Assembly: GCF_002234675.1 (NCBI RefSeq)
Contig: NC_019880.2
Span: 20,286,789 to 20,350,788, forward strand
Reading direction: 5' to 3'
Source of the DNA: Oryzias latipes
Lineage: Eukaryota > Chordata > Actinopteri > Beloniformes > Adrianichthyidae
DNA length: 64,000 nucleotides
Shown: positions 13,491 through 24,922 of the stretch, one piece after another
How positions within the stretch are numbered: the stretch's first letter is position 1
Layout: every line of letters starts with the position of its first letter
Program-made: the position numbers and the translations under genes
Notes under the pieces: model-generated
Told to the model about the DNA's origin: nothing
Seen by the model: the letters and a program-made list of their open reading frames with translations, nothing else
Databases searched by the model: none

Positions 13491-14558
13491 AAAAAGAAAG
13501 CATCGGTCCTCTGTAGGCCTAACTCACAGCTGCTGCGTACAATCTGTGCATTGTCCACAAATCAAATGTCCGTCATTCATGCGTGATAAACGTACTTCAT
13601 ACGTGTTTGTTGCGTTTTCATTTGTCGATGTCCCTCAAGGGTTTCAGCAGGCGGGTGTTTCAGTTCAGTTTTGTTCAGAATTATGATCAGTTGAAAATTA
13701 CGAAGTTTGTGTATTTTACGTAGTTTCTTTGCAATTTGACATAAATCTTATGCAGTTGTGTGTGATTTTTGTGAGATGCACACAAAAATGTGTCTTTGCA
13801 CAACCATGCGTCTAACAGACCTTTCATGCATGAACCATTAATGTATAACTTTTAGATCACGTATACGGCGCACAGATCACGTTAAAATTACATAGTAATT
13901 TGCACATAAACAGCAGAATAATCACACGGCTCATGTTCTACGCTGGTTTTCGTGTTCTTTGTGGGTTTATTCGTGCCTCCGCTGTGGTTTTTTTGTGGTT
14001 CATTCATGATATGGGAACATTTCACATAAAGACGACAACGGTTCTCACTTTTTCCACGTATGGCCACTTTTCGTTTATGCAAAATGCAGGCCGTGTTTGT
14101 GAGACGGTCTTTAGTTTCTGCCGAGTGAAGAGTTCTGCAGAAACCCGTCCAGTCGCGCTGAACCATTTCCAGCTTTTCTCTGGAGGTTGGGCTGCAGAGG
14201 TCAGCTTTCGGTCCTCACCCTTTCGGTTTCGCGTCAGCGCAGAGATCTGCACCGTGGCGTGAGCTCCTGCTGGCTGCGGTTGGTAGTTCTGCTGGAGGTG
14301 GACGGTCCTGCAGAAGGTTTCTAACATGGACGCAGGTTTAAACAGGATTGACATGACATGCATGCCTGTGCTGAGAAGAAAGCGACCAGCAGTCCAACGG
14401 CTCCTTATCTTTTAATTGCAATCATTTCCACTTCTGCTATGGGGACTCAGAGAAACCACAGAGAAATGACCTCATGTGAAGAACAGGAACTGTGAGAAAC
14501 GCTAAACCACTGCAAGTAAAAAGGAGCAGAAATTCACTTGAAGTATCTGTACCTCTGC
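13491..14558. other. Intergenic DNA between LINE fragment and qrsl1
   Basis: AT-rich with many short Tyr/Phe-rich ORFs on both strands that lack family features. No gene or defined element is visible. Confidence 0.4.
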
Positions 14559-14564
14559 TTTATT
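14559..14564 (-). terminator. qrsl1 polyadenylation signal
   Basis: TTTATT on the plus strand is AATAAA for qrsl1, 186 bases past its stop codon. Confidence 0.55.
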
Positions 14565-14749
14565 GCACTACAGTCACAGTGCATTCATAAATACATTTGT
14601 ACATTTTGCTGTTTGTATGTGTTCTTGCAAATGGATGTGATATAAAGGAACTTTCCTGTCAGAAAGCCACTTGCAGATGTTTTCAGCTTCTTCTCCCTAA
14701 AGCTGCAGAGGTTTGGGACAAAAAGAGTGTCCGTTTGGCAGAGCTGCAC

Positions 14750-17700
14750 TTAGGCCGAAGTCTGGACGGTGCTGCTGGTGTCACTGCACTGTCTGTAGTC
14801 GTCATGAACCCCGATGGAGGGAAACCCCACCTGCCGCTCCATCCACTGAGCCACGGCGAGCAGCCTGTGGTCGTCCAGAGCTTTGCCCATGAGCTGCAGA
14901 CCAATGGGAAGCCCCCGGCTGGACAAGGCCGTCGGCACCGAGACTGCAGGCAAACCTGATGTAGACGAGTTCACAGAAATACATGCTAACGCTGCTTTAA
15001 GTGACAACCAGGAACACGTTTCACTCTAAAGCCCTTTACTGAAGCTCCTGGTCCTTCTTTCAGAGTAGAAGTTGGGAGAAAAGCGCAACGCTTCTGAACT
15101 AACTGCCAAGCCTGGTGATGCTGAGTTCAAACCCAACGCCATTCATGGGTCCAAGTCGATGCCAACGCTTGTCCAAAAATGTGTTCATAAGCTAGACGCC
15201 TGTGGGAGAAGCTACCGTCTTACCGTCTGTTTCTCAGCCTATAGTGGCTACATTGAAGCATTGGCTGAATCCGCGGAGGACACGGATGACGCTGAAAGGT
15301 CAGGGTCATTTATTTTTAACTCCTCCAAAAGTGTTGGTTGTCACATCTCCATGTCTGGGTTCTTGAGTTCTTTCATTTAATTTTTAACCTTCTGTACTGC
15401 GGGATCTGCACCTCCCCGTCTCTGTGACCCACTTTGATGACTTACTGTCTCACATCATCACAGGAGGGAAAAGGGACAACAAGAAGAATGTCTCCATGCC
15501 AAAAGGAAAGAAAAGTTGCTCCTGAGTACAAGTCACAGCCCTCACCAAGCGATGCCAAACTCCACAATGTATACTGTGAAGAACATGAGGATCAGACGAG
15601 TGCTTCAGCATTTATGATCCTTCCTGACCTACAGTAAAAGCTGCAAACATCCTGTCAGTCTGTTTGTGTTTCAGCCTTCGTCATCTGTTTGACTTGCTCT
15701 GAACATCCCACACTTCCTGCTCTTCTTCCTCGTACCTGACATGTTGGCGGGCTGCGTGAAGACGTCTTCCTGTGCGCTGCGGGTGCGGTTATCTTCCTGT
15801 GTGAAGTCGCCATAACGAGCCGCGTCTGTCAGCGTGGTGGGAGTCAGCAGCACATCAACGCCTGAAGCGAACACGCGTCGGAAGTCATCGCAGATCAGCC
15901 TGCGGACCTTCTGGGCCTTCACAAAATAGTGCTGGTAGTTCCTGAAATGGTCAAAGAGGGGATGTGACTTTTTCCAAAAACCCAAAAACCGCAGCAGAGA
16001 CAGGGCGGGGGGCTCACTGCTTGAGCAGGAAGTAGTTCCCAGACAGAACCCTCCCTCTGACGACATCGTTGAAGCCCTCGTGTCGTGTGGTGGCGTACAT
16101 GGCCTCTGTCGAGCTGTCCATCGAGCTCCGGTGACCTGGTAGAGTCACAGCGCCATTAAAACCCAACATGACGCTTTCTACTCCCCACACGGCAGCTCAG
16201 GCCCTACCGTATTCCACGCCATCAAAACGGGCCATGTTGGAGGCCACCTCGGCGTGGCACAGGACGTGGTAACACACTATGGAGTGCTGGGTGTGGGGGA
16301 GGGACACCTGCTCCACGCGAGCGCCAGCCGCCTCAAACAGGTCTGCAACACGGCTCCACTGAGCCCGAGTGTCCGGAGACAGGCCCAGAGCGTGGTACTC
16401 CTGCCGGGGTTTAGACAGCACCAGCATGTTAACCAGAGTCACTGCTGAGGGGCACAAAGACACCGACACTCTGGACACAACAGGAAAGCACTTCTGGAAG
16501 ACCAGGGAAGAAGGAGCTGGACCACCAACGCCCTAGTCCAGACTCATTTTGGTTCGGGGGCCACATTCAACCCGTCTGATCCTAAGTGGGCCGGACCAGT
16601 AACATAAAAGCAAAAATCAGTTTACTCAGTTGGAAAAAATGCCTCAACCAGCATAGTAACTAATCAGTTATTATGACACATTCATTCACAGAGGACAATG
16701 GATCTAAAAGAAAATGCATTTCACTTAAAAGAAATTGGTTTATTCTGTTTTACACAATGAATATTTTACATCTGACGCTTAAACAATCCCAATAATTAAC
16801 TCAAGAGAGGCTACAGAGAAAAATGAAACACCTGCCTAGAATGTAAATGTGCGAATTAATGAAAAATTCAACTAAATTAAACTTGCAAACATTTGTGAAC
16901 ATTAGAAGTTGGAGTTGACCTCCTTTCTCTCCTGAAACTTCACCTGTCCATCACTATTAGGATTCAGATCCTGATCAGAAACACATTTACTGTCATTCAA
17001 GTGAGCAAAACAATGAAATGTCCAAGAATCTTTTCCTGGTTTCTGCCTGAATTTTGTGGCATCACCTCTCAGAGATGTTGGATCTGATCGTGATCCTTGA
17101 CAGACTCATGCTGGCAAAGGTCGCCTGCTTTTTGTGGAACAACCCTTCTGCAGCCTTCAGCATTTTTCCATAAGTTCACCTCTGAAAATGGTTTGGATGT
17201 TTGCTCCAACTTGTCTGCAATCAGGTGTCTGTCACTGGATAGCTCAGCACTTCACTTCAACCTTCTTTTCTTTTTGACAACATTTTGAACATTAGGGTGT
17301 CCCTACAGATCCTTCTAATAGCAATAGAACAGTGGTGAGGCTCACGGGGAACCAAACTGCATCTTACCCAGAGGCAGAGCTGTTAGGTTTTGCTTTTAGC
17401 ACATGCAGAGATTTACGGTGGCTGACAGTGCTCACACAACATACAAAAGAAAAAACGCAATGGCATTAGCCTCAGCACAACGGAAATGAGGACTTTTTTT
17501 TTCCTACCGGCGGAAAAAAAAATCTGTTTCAAACTATTCGGTGCGACGGAGTTTTAGAATTTTGAGAAAAAGGTCAGAATTTTCTATGCCCTATTTTTTT
17601 CTTTCTCCATGGCCCTAATCCTCTTCCGTAAGCAAGTGTATGGAAAAAAAGCCTCGTAATTTTACGAGATTAAAGTGGAGGTGAGCACAGTGGCGCCTCC

Positions 17701-17933
17701 AGAAATTTTTCATGGGGGTGGCCAGTGGGGGGCCACATTAAATCTTGGGGTGGCACACAAAAACCATGAGCTATATTTTTAAAATTCATTCTACCAAACG
17801 TAGTAAAACAACCTTTAGAAAACCAACAGAAAGATCAATGCCTACTGATATTTTGTAGAACATAAACTTATAGTAGATACTACTAGTATAATAACTAATA
17901 GATACTAGTAGATACCATTAGTAGATACTACTA

Positions 17934-17979
<46 letters not shown>

Positions 17980-20900
17980 TATATTTAATGCTTTGGTGTG
18001 TCTGCTTGGGGTGTTAGGCTCTTGACTGAGAGATATCTATAATAAACAAAAAATGAAATCTGTTGTTCTGAAATAATAATAAAAATATCCTTCTAATTAT
18101 TAATTATATCTGTTGACATTTCTATTCAGACTAATAATCATGAAAATTTTTTATTATTAGGGTAACATAATTCTAACTTCACCAGTTGGTCCAGGAACAG
18201 GTGGAGCCCCTGCTTATGCTGAGTTCTGCCTTGTTTCTCTGACCAATGATGCTGACTGTCCCTCCTCTGATGCCGTCTCATCTTTGTCTTCCTCATTCTC
18301 TTCTGTCATTCATGCTGCTCGGTCTCATCTTCCTCCTCCTCCTCACTACTCCTCTGTTGCTCCCCTACCATCTCTTTCACTCCTTCTGCTGCACTTTTAT
18401 TCTTAAAATAAGACTATATGTTGAATTTCTCTTCATTCTCTGAAAATGGACAGACACAAGCATCAACTAATGACAAAATGTTGCGGTAACACAACAACCA
18501 GTGCTTAAATAGTGCCATGAAAATGAGTGGCTTGTGACAGGGACATCCTTTTTTTACTTATTAATAAAAAGTAATGACACATCCACCACTGCTGATGATG
18601 TGGCGTATTTGCACCAAGTATTTGCACACAACACAGATCTAAAGTACAGTAAACAGATTGTTAAAGACCCACGGAAAATATTTAACAGGAAAAGAAACAT
18701 AGCATTTTGGGATGTGTGATTGTGTGTGCGTGCGTTCTCGCGCGCACGCGTGTGTGTGCGTGCTGAAACCGGTGCTTGCGCGATGCAGGAAGAGGGGGGG
18801 AGAGCGCGTGTGAGGGTGTGGACCGCATACACGCGCGGTCAGTCGCCGTTTTGGACTTAAGTGCTAATATAACAGACCATTTTCATTCAACTTTGTTTTG
18901 TTGAAACAGGACGTTTTATTTGGAGGCGGGGGCGTATGTAACACTGTTTACTTCCGTATTGGTGTTTGGATGACAGGTTCATGACGTAAGGGGGACAGAT
19001 GAACTTCAGGGTATGTGAATGAAAAGGAGAATAAAGGCTGCAGTGGTCCTCTACACCTAAATGTGTCTCTGAGCTCCTTATCATATAAAACTCCGCTTTC
19101 CTGACACGGAACCCTGGAAAGACGGCTACACTGACAATAATCTGATTTTGAGTCGCCAAAAGGTTCAGAATCTCTGTTTTTTTTAAACCTATCCAGAAAT
19201 AAAGCTTTACAAAATGCTCCACATATTTCATCTTCTAGCTTGGCTCCGATAAACGGAAAACTTTGGTGTTTTTTCCTCGTTAATTTATGAATTTTTTCTT
19301 GTAAGTCTACGGCTTAAAAGTCGTAATTTAAAAAAAAAAGACAAACAGCATTAGATGCAGAGGTCGCTATGTGGAGAGCTGGGTAAATTTATATTTTTAG
19401 ACAAACGTATATTTGTAAGAAATTACATTATCTAGTAAGAAAACACCCTAATCTTGTCCAAATATCATGCAGCCCTCAGGAGCGCCGAATAGTTTGAAAC
19501 TGAATTGTTTTTTTTCCGCCGGTAGGAAAAAAAGTCCTCATTTCCGTTGTGCTGAGGTTAATGCTGTTGCTGCGGTTATGTCGTTGCTGCGGTTATGTCG
19601 TTATGTCGTGTTGCGGGTAATTTCGTTGTGCTTCGAGTAATGCCTTGCGTTTTTTCTTTTGTGTGTAGTGTGAGCCCTGTCGGCCACGTAGAGATGTGCT
19701 GTTTCACCTGGTCTGCTTTTCCTTTGCTCCCCCTAGTGGTGGAATGGCGCATTTCAGTTTTTTCTTTACAAAATCTTAACTCGTCACAGGAATGGACTAG
19801 AAACGTTCTTGTTTCTTTTTAAACCTCATACATCCTTATAATTAATTAATACTCTTGACTGAACCATCTGGCGGGCTGAATACGGCCCGGGGGCTGTATG
19901 TTTGACACCCCTGCCCTAGTCATTCAGCTGCTACAGGAAAAAGATGTCCTTTCTAGGTCAATACTGTATGACATCATTAAGCTTTCTATACAAGAGAAAA
20001 CATTCACAAAAATCTAAAATGAAACAAACTGGAATGCAGTATGGCACTGAGCTGCTTTTTCCTTCTGCTGCGACTAAAAACTCACCAAAGGATCAATATA
20101 CCTTCATTACTAAACCCCCCCTCAATGAAAAACCGCCAGTGAATCTAACATTTAGATGTTTGGAAAGAAAGCAGCAGAACTGATGAGTCCATTGACTGGA
20201 TTAGAGAACTGAGTGGCCCCGCCCCCCTGACGTCTCAAACAGGAAGTGACTCCAAGAATCAAAACTCCCACAGACGTCGACAGAGAGATAAACAGCTGTT
20301 CTTCAGTTGTTCTATTGGTCAGAAGAACTGTTCTGGATCTGGTACTTTTTTTTAACATCTTCTGGATAATCCTCATTTTTTCAGGACTTTCTTTCTTTCT
20401 TTAACTTATTCCACTTATAAACCGACCAATCAGATGCCTCAGTAAAAGCATGTGGTGCCCGCTGGCCCCAACCTCAAACGTTTGACAGATTCTCCTGAAA
20501 CACTTTCAGTGGAAGGGGTGTGGCCTTTCTACAAGCTCACTCCTGATTGGAGACAGTAGTTGCCATAGAGACGTGACTCAGTCCAATCACTATCGTCTGG
20601 CTCCAACATGGCGACGTCTGTATCACGGAAAAAAAGGTGACTGAATAGGCTTCATTTAGCAGAAGCTAGAGGTGAGATGTTTTGTATGGGGGGGCCAGTT
20701 CTCTATACAGTGGATGGTCCGGTACCGCGGCGTGCGTCTTTGAGCAGTCCTCCCAACACACACCACTTCAAACACTCACCTTAGGGATGCCAACACAGAG
20801 GTTCCTGACATCAAACTCTTCAGGCAGCTCTGCATGAGACGAAGGAGCAGGAACTGTGGTGGAGTCTCTGACGTCCACACCTTGGAGGACACCTGTGGAC

Positions 20901-23900
20901 AACACAGTTACTGCCAACGTGAAGAACAGCTATGTGAGTTTTACAGCAGATCAACCTCTAGTTACATGCTAATGACCCTGCAGAGGGCGGGGACCCGCTG
21001 GGCCATGTGACCCTCATGGCTACTTTCACAGCTGGATCCTTTGTGCGACTACAGACAGCTGAAAGCACAAACACTGTTGCACTGGGATTCATGTTTGCGT
21101 TTGATCAATACGCAGTACAGGCATGTCAGGAGGAACACACAGAGGTAGGGCTGCAAACAGATCAATGTAGCACATGCAGAGACGGCTGCCCCTCTTCTGC
21201 ATAACTTGCCCTCTTCTGGAAACATTCGGTCCACACGCATGCAGCGATTGTAGCGAGGAGGAGGCGGCCGACACCATGAGAGCACTGGGACCGCCAGAGC
21301 CTGAGGTTCTGCAGACACATCGCTGCACATCACACAGGTTTAAGTGCTGACGTAAATAATGTCGGCACTCTTCCTCTCTCGTTTAGCGGTCTGTTGGTTA
21401 AGTGCAGGACTGGCTAATGTGAAACCCGGGTTTGACTCCCAGGGTGCAAAATGAGCTTCATCTAGTGTGGGTCCGTGGGCAAGACCCTTCAACGCTGCTG
21501 ACTATATAGCCACAGAGGGCCTGAGTCTGCGTGTCCCTGTGCCGGTCCCCAGCCTGGATAAAATACCGTGTTGTGTCAGGAAGGACATCAGGCGTAAAAA
21601 CCTCTGCCAAACCACCTGAGCGGATCAGTGAAAGCTGATGGGAAATGCCAGACAATGAACCACATCTTTCTCTAACATGGTATTTTGGTCTTTGGCTTTT
21701 CTTTTAGGCACAGCCCTTTGTGTACAGCGTTCTCCTCCTTTCTATGTAGCCCTGAACAGTTGCTGAGCGTGCACTTCTGTGTCCCGAGCATCATGGCTCC
21801 TCCCACACCTGTCGTGAAATAGATCTGGAGGAGGACCATCTTTACGTGGTGCTAGGCCTGCACAATATACCGCAAATTTATCGTTATCGCGACATCAAGT
21901 TGTGCAATATGCATACCACAAAAGACGGCGGAAATCGCAATAAATGGTTACCTTGACCCTTGAGCTATCCTAGGCACTTTAGCATTGGGAGTGGGGTCAT
22001 CTAGACCCACTAGACAGTGCTGTGAACCTTTTTTCTTCAATGATTTGTGATCTTCACTGGTGTCCATGGATTACATGAAATCTTTCCACCTTTATCCACC
22101 TTTGTCATGGTAGGCAGAACACGTCAATGTAAGGGGGGGGGTCATCTAAGATAGCACAAGGGTTAAAAGTGCTAAAACAAACTCATGGCAGCTTGAAATA
22201 TTGAATAAATGTAATAAATCCCTTTATGCATTTAACCAATCGGAAGGACCCGTTTACATTGTTGATCAATCAGATGAGCCCTTTTATGTTTGATGTTTGC
22301 CTCCTACGTCGACGAGGGTCATTTGGAGTATCATTTTTATCCTGTTGCATTGAAATGGAAATTATGTTTTTGGTTGGTTTGATATTTGTATATATACCGC
22401 AAATTATATCAATATCGCAATATTAATCACCAATGTCGCATATTGCGAGTTTTCCTCATATCGTGCACCCCCACGTGGTGCAGTCAGTTAGATGCAGAAA
22501 CGCCCCTTCACTACTCCACATCCACTGACAGAAGTGTGTAAAAGGTATTAAATAAATAGCTTAAAGTCCACATCAGTGTCGTTTGTCATCCACTTAGAAA
22601 ACAGTCTAGATCTTGGTTCAGAATTGAGTCCTTAGTGTTTCTAATCGCAAACAATGAAATCCATTCAATAGAATTCTATTTCTCATTATCAGTACACCTT
22701 CTTTTAACCAGAAAAGGCCTGAAGTGTTTGATGATTGGTGAGATTTCAGGATTTAATATCAGCCTCAGCACTGAAATTTCGTGTAAACGTGATCACATGT
22801 CCTCACTTAGAACCACGGATGCGTCTCCGGCGCTTCGCGTCAGAATGCCAGGGACATCCATGGAGTTGACCAGAGGGATGAGACCGTGTCGTGAAAGCAG
22901 ACCGTAAGTGGGCTTGAAGGCCACAACGCCACACAGCGCGCCAGGATTACGGGTGGAGCCACCCGTGTCTGATCCTAAAGCTCTGCCGAAACATCACCAG
23001 AAACAAGAACGCTGGTTAAACCACAGCCGCTGGGTTGACAGGTTCTCCATAAAGCTGGAAAGCGGCTTTCTCACAGGTAGCTGGTGAGCGAGGCCACAGC
23101 TGCAGCGCTTCCACCTGAACTTCCTCCAGCGATGACCCAGTCGGCCTCTGGGCCTGCCAGCGTTCTGTAGGGCTCCGTGTAGCTCCACGGGTTCTTCACA
23201 GGTCCAAACGCCCCGTCAGTACTGCCCGCCCTGCGTGGAAGACATACAGCTGCACACACGGCTTCAAATTTCATTTCAGGACCAGCACACACTTACAAAC
23301 TTAAGAAAGTCCAAAGTAACTACCGTATGACCCATACACCACATACTAGTAAATACCCCATTGCAAACTCATCCATGTTGGTCTTCCCCATCAGAACGGC
23401 CCCTTGGTCCAGAAGTTTCTGCACGACAGTAGCGTTGAATGGTGGAACATAGTCTGTGACAAACAGGAGCAGCTTAACAATAAAGCATGGACACAGATGA
23501 ACACAGGAGCTGAACTGAGCTCGCAGACCTTTCAGCATCCTGGAGGCACATGTGGTCCTGACATTCTTAGTGCAAAAGTTGTCCTTGACTGCAAAGGGGA
23601 CCCCATCAAGCGGACCTTTAGGGACACCTGAACACAGACAGGTTGAGCCAGAGCCTGCAGCTTCTGTGGGACACGTCATGCACGGCTCATGCGTGTGCAC
23701 CTCGCTGCAGCCGCCTTTCAGACTCCTGGGCCTGCGTCAGCGACAGCTCGTCCGTCACAGTGATGTACGCGTTCAGGTGTTGAGTTTTCTTGATGCGGTT
23801 TAGACACTTCCTGCAAAGCTCAGTTGGAGATATTCTTCCCTCCCTGAATGCCAAGGACACCTGAGGACCAAAGACCACCACCTGAAAGTCCTCTAGCACA

Positions 23901-24543
23901 CATGCCGACGGCCTGCAGACCATCCAGTCATTCTCACCAAACAGAGATCTGCATTCTGGCTGACTTTATTTCAACTTTAGCTTTCAGGTGAAATCCTTTA
24001 CAGTCTCATACTCTGAATTCTGTGTTGAATGTTCAACAGCAGCTTTTATTTTACACACAGTGATGCTGCACTGATATCCCAACAAAAACAAAACTCTTCT
24101 TCTTCCTCCCGTTTCCCTTTTTTCATCTCACTTATATTCAGCTCCATACTTATTTTGTTTTTAATGTTCTGCTTTGATCTGGTCAGATTCAGTCTCCGTT
24201 GATCAAACACACAAGAGATGTTTAAGTGTGTTTGAACAGTGTTATTTTGGTTTTCCTCGTTTGTCCCTCGTGGGCTTCAGTAGCGTTTTTGACCAACAAA
24301 ACTGAGCTGTAAGAGAAACTTTAAGGACTGAAAACTTTAGGCGAATTATTATTTATGTAATCCAGTGTTTAAAACAAGAGATCGAGTTACGATAAATACT
24401 TTAATTCACGCCGTTTCCACAGGGATCATTATTTTACATGAAACAAGCACGAGCGCAGTGAACTACCATCTTTTAAAATAGTGTATATGTACAGAAAAGC
24501 AGAGATTAGTGATACTGACCTCCTTTAAGGTCAAGCCGAGCAT
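14750..24543 (-). CDS. qrsl1: Glutamyl-tRNA(Gln) amidotransferase subunit A, mitochondrial
   Basis: Catalytic GatA subunit of mitochondrial GatCAB, which converts Glu-tRNA-Gln to Gln-tRNA-Gln using ammonia from glutamine. Eleven exons join in phase: 24543-24520, 23860-23701, 23627-23529, 23453-23357, 23230-23075, 22982-22807, 20892-20780, 16400-16208, 16135-16018, 15941-15736, 14955-14750; 1548 nt, 515 aa plus stop (human QRSL1 has 528). The amidase-signature triad is intact: Lys76 in GVPFAVKDN, cis-Ser164 in [11 protein letters not shown], nucleophile Ser188 in GSDTGGST. The 7-residue offset from human numbering at the two serines reflects a shorter loop in exon 5. The first coding exon is only 8 codons (MLGLTLKE). 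Introns 6 and 7 are swollen by transposons. It shares a promoter with rtn4ip1. Confidence 0.96.
14956..15735. other. qrsl1 intron 10, nothing recognised
   Basis: Intron between exons 10 and 11. Short open frames on the plus strand have no recognisable domain, and I see no mobile element. Confidence 0.4.
17398..19700 (-). mobile_element. Nested DNA transposon with long inverted termini
   Basis: Long imperfect TIRs. The left arm 17398-17545 begins agcacatgcagagatttacg and continues through a caaaagaaaaaacgcaatgg block to acggaaatgaggac and ccgccgg; the right arm 19478-19700 is its inverse complement, enlarged by a short tandem repeat (gctgcggttatgtcgtt) at 19566-19610. Inside, a minus-strand frame near 19231-19130 reads [20 protein letters not shown], resembling the N-terminal helix-turn-helix of integrase-like proteins of IS3EU-type fish transposons. 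Only that exon-like piece is left. An AT microsatellite and another hAT-like end (17692) sit within. Confidence 0.6.
17937..17976. repeat. (AT)n microsatellite
   Basis: About 20 uninterrupted AT dinucleotides inside the nested transposon. Confidence 0.95.
20205..20640 (-). repeat. Dispersed repeat family A, copy 1
   Basis: Inverse complement of the sequence at 58485-58930: shared blocks include accgaccaatcagatgcctc, tgtggtgcccgctggcccc and gacgtgactcagtccaatcac. GC-box and CCAAT-like motifs are frequent. No coding capacity or clear terminal repeats were found. It lies in qrsl1 intron 7 beside exon 7. Confidence 0.75.
21382..21660 (+). mobile_element. tRNA-derived SINE with RTE-like tail, qrsl1 intron 6
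   Basis: tRNA-like head with B box GGTTTGACTCC at about 21428-21438 and an A-box-like gttggttaagtgcagg upstream. The 3' half has the aggaaggacatcaggcgtaaaaa motif and ends gatgggaaatgcc, close to the gatgggaaaagcc that ends the RTE LINE fragment at 40074-40389. This fits a SINE mobilised by an RTE-type LINE. Confidence 0.75.
21852..22472. mobile_element. hAT MITE in qrsl1 intron 6
   Basis: Flanked by a perfect 8-bp duplication ACGTGGTG (21844-21851 and 22473-22480). Ends are inverted: ctaggcctgcacaatat on the left, atatcgtgcaccccc on the right. Interior has the ataccgcaaa / atatcgcaatat blocks of fish hAT MITEs. It has been split by a piggyBac-like MITE at 21953-22166. Confidence 0.85.
21953..22166. 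mobile_element. piggyBac-like MITE, copy 2 (nested)
   Basis: Same family and orientation as copy 1. The left TTAA has mutated to TTGA; the right end is intact (gatagcacaagggttaa). An internal 12-bp duplication (tttatccacc) distinguishes it from copy 1. Confidence 0.85.
23861..24519. other. qrsl1 intron 1, nothing recognised
   Basis: AT-rich intron separating the 8-codon first exon from exon 2. No element is evident. Confidence 0.5.
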
Positions 24544-24922
24544 GTTGGGTTTGGGAAAACCTCACATTTACGAACGGAGTAGGATGCTGCACCAGAGAGT
24601 CGCCATTTTGATTGGGGTATTTCCGGTCCCCGAACGTCCCCGTCGGTGATTGGACAATCTTTGAAGAACGAGTGCTCTGATTGGTGGACGAGCAGAGCTC
24701 CTGTCCAAACCATTGGTCCGGATGCCGGTTACGGAAGAAGCGAAACTCCACAAGCTAAGGTCGTTGAACTGAAGCGAACCACATATATAAACACGCATAA
24801 AGTACATATTTAAGTTTTTTTCTTTTCTCGAGGCAATGATTGTTAGCTAGTGGTGGCTGGACACGCCCCCTCCTCGCCTCTGGAAACGTGTACTTTTTTT
24901 TTTTTTTTGGAAACGTGTAAAT
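24544..24922. promoter_or_regulatory. Bidirectional promoter of qrsl1 and rtn4ip1
   Basis: 379 bp separate the two divergent start codons. Visible motifs are four inverted CCAAT boxes (ATTGG at 24611, 24649, 24680, 24712), a YY1-like CGCCATTTTG at 24601-24610, and ETS-like ttccgg (24621) and cggaag (24733). There is no TATA box. This is the classic composition of divergent promoters of mitochondrial housekeeping genes; the same head-to-head arrangement exists in human. Confidence 0.75.

Larger units (their letters stand above)
16538..19912. mobile_element. hAT-type transposon in qrsl1 intron 7 (nested stack)
   Basis: An identical 8-bp target duplication, GCCCTAGT, sits at 16530-16537 and 19913-19920, the hallmark of hAT. 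The right end reads, inverted, aggggtgtcaaacatacagc; the left end starts within actcattttggttcggggg, a known continuation of the same terminus, so its first ~10 bases appear lost or altered. Both ends carry the gggccacattc / gcccgccagat-like blocks typical of fish hAT ends. No hAT transposase is seen, and most of the interior is another element (17398-19700). Confidence 0.7.

Noticed and set aside
18246-18443. Hydrophobic Leu-rich ORF resembling a membrane peptide
   Set aside because: Comes from a T/C-rich tract inside the nested transposon; no start context or homology.
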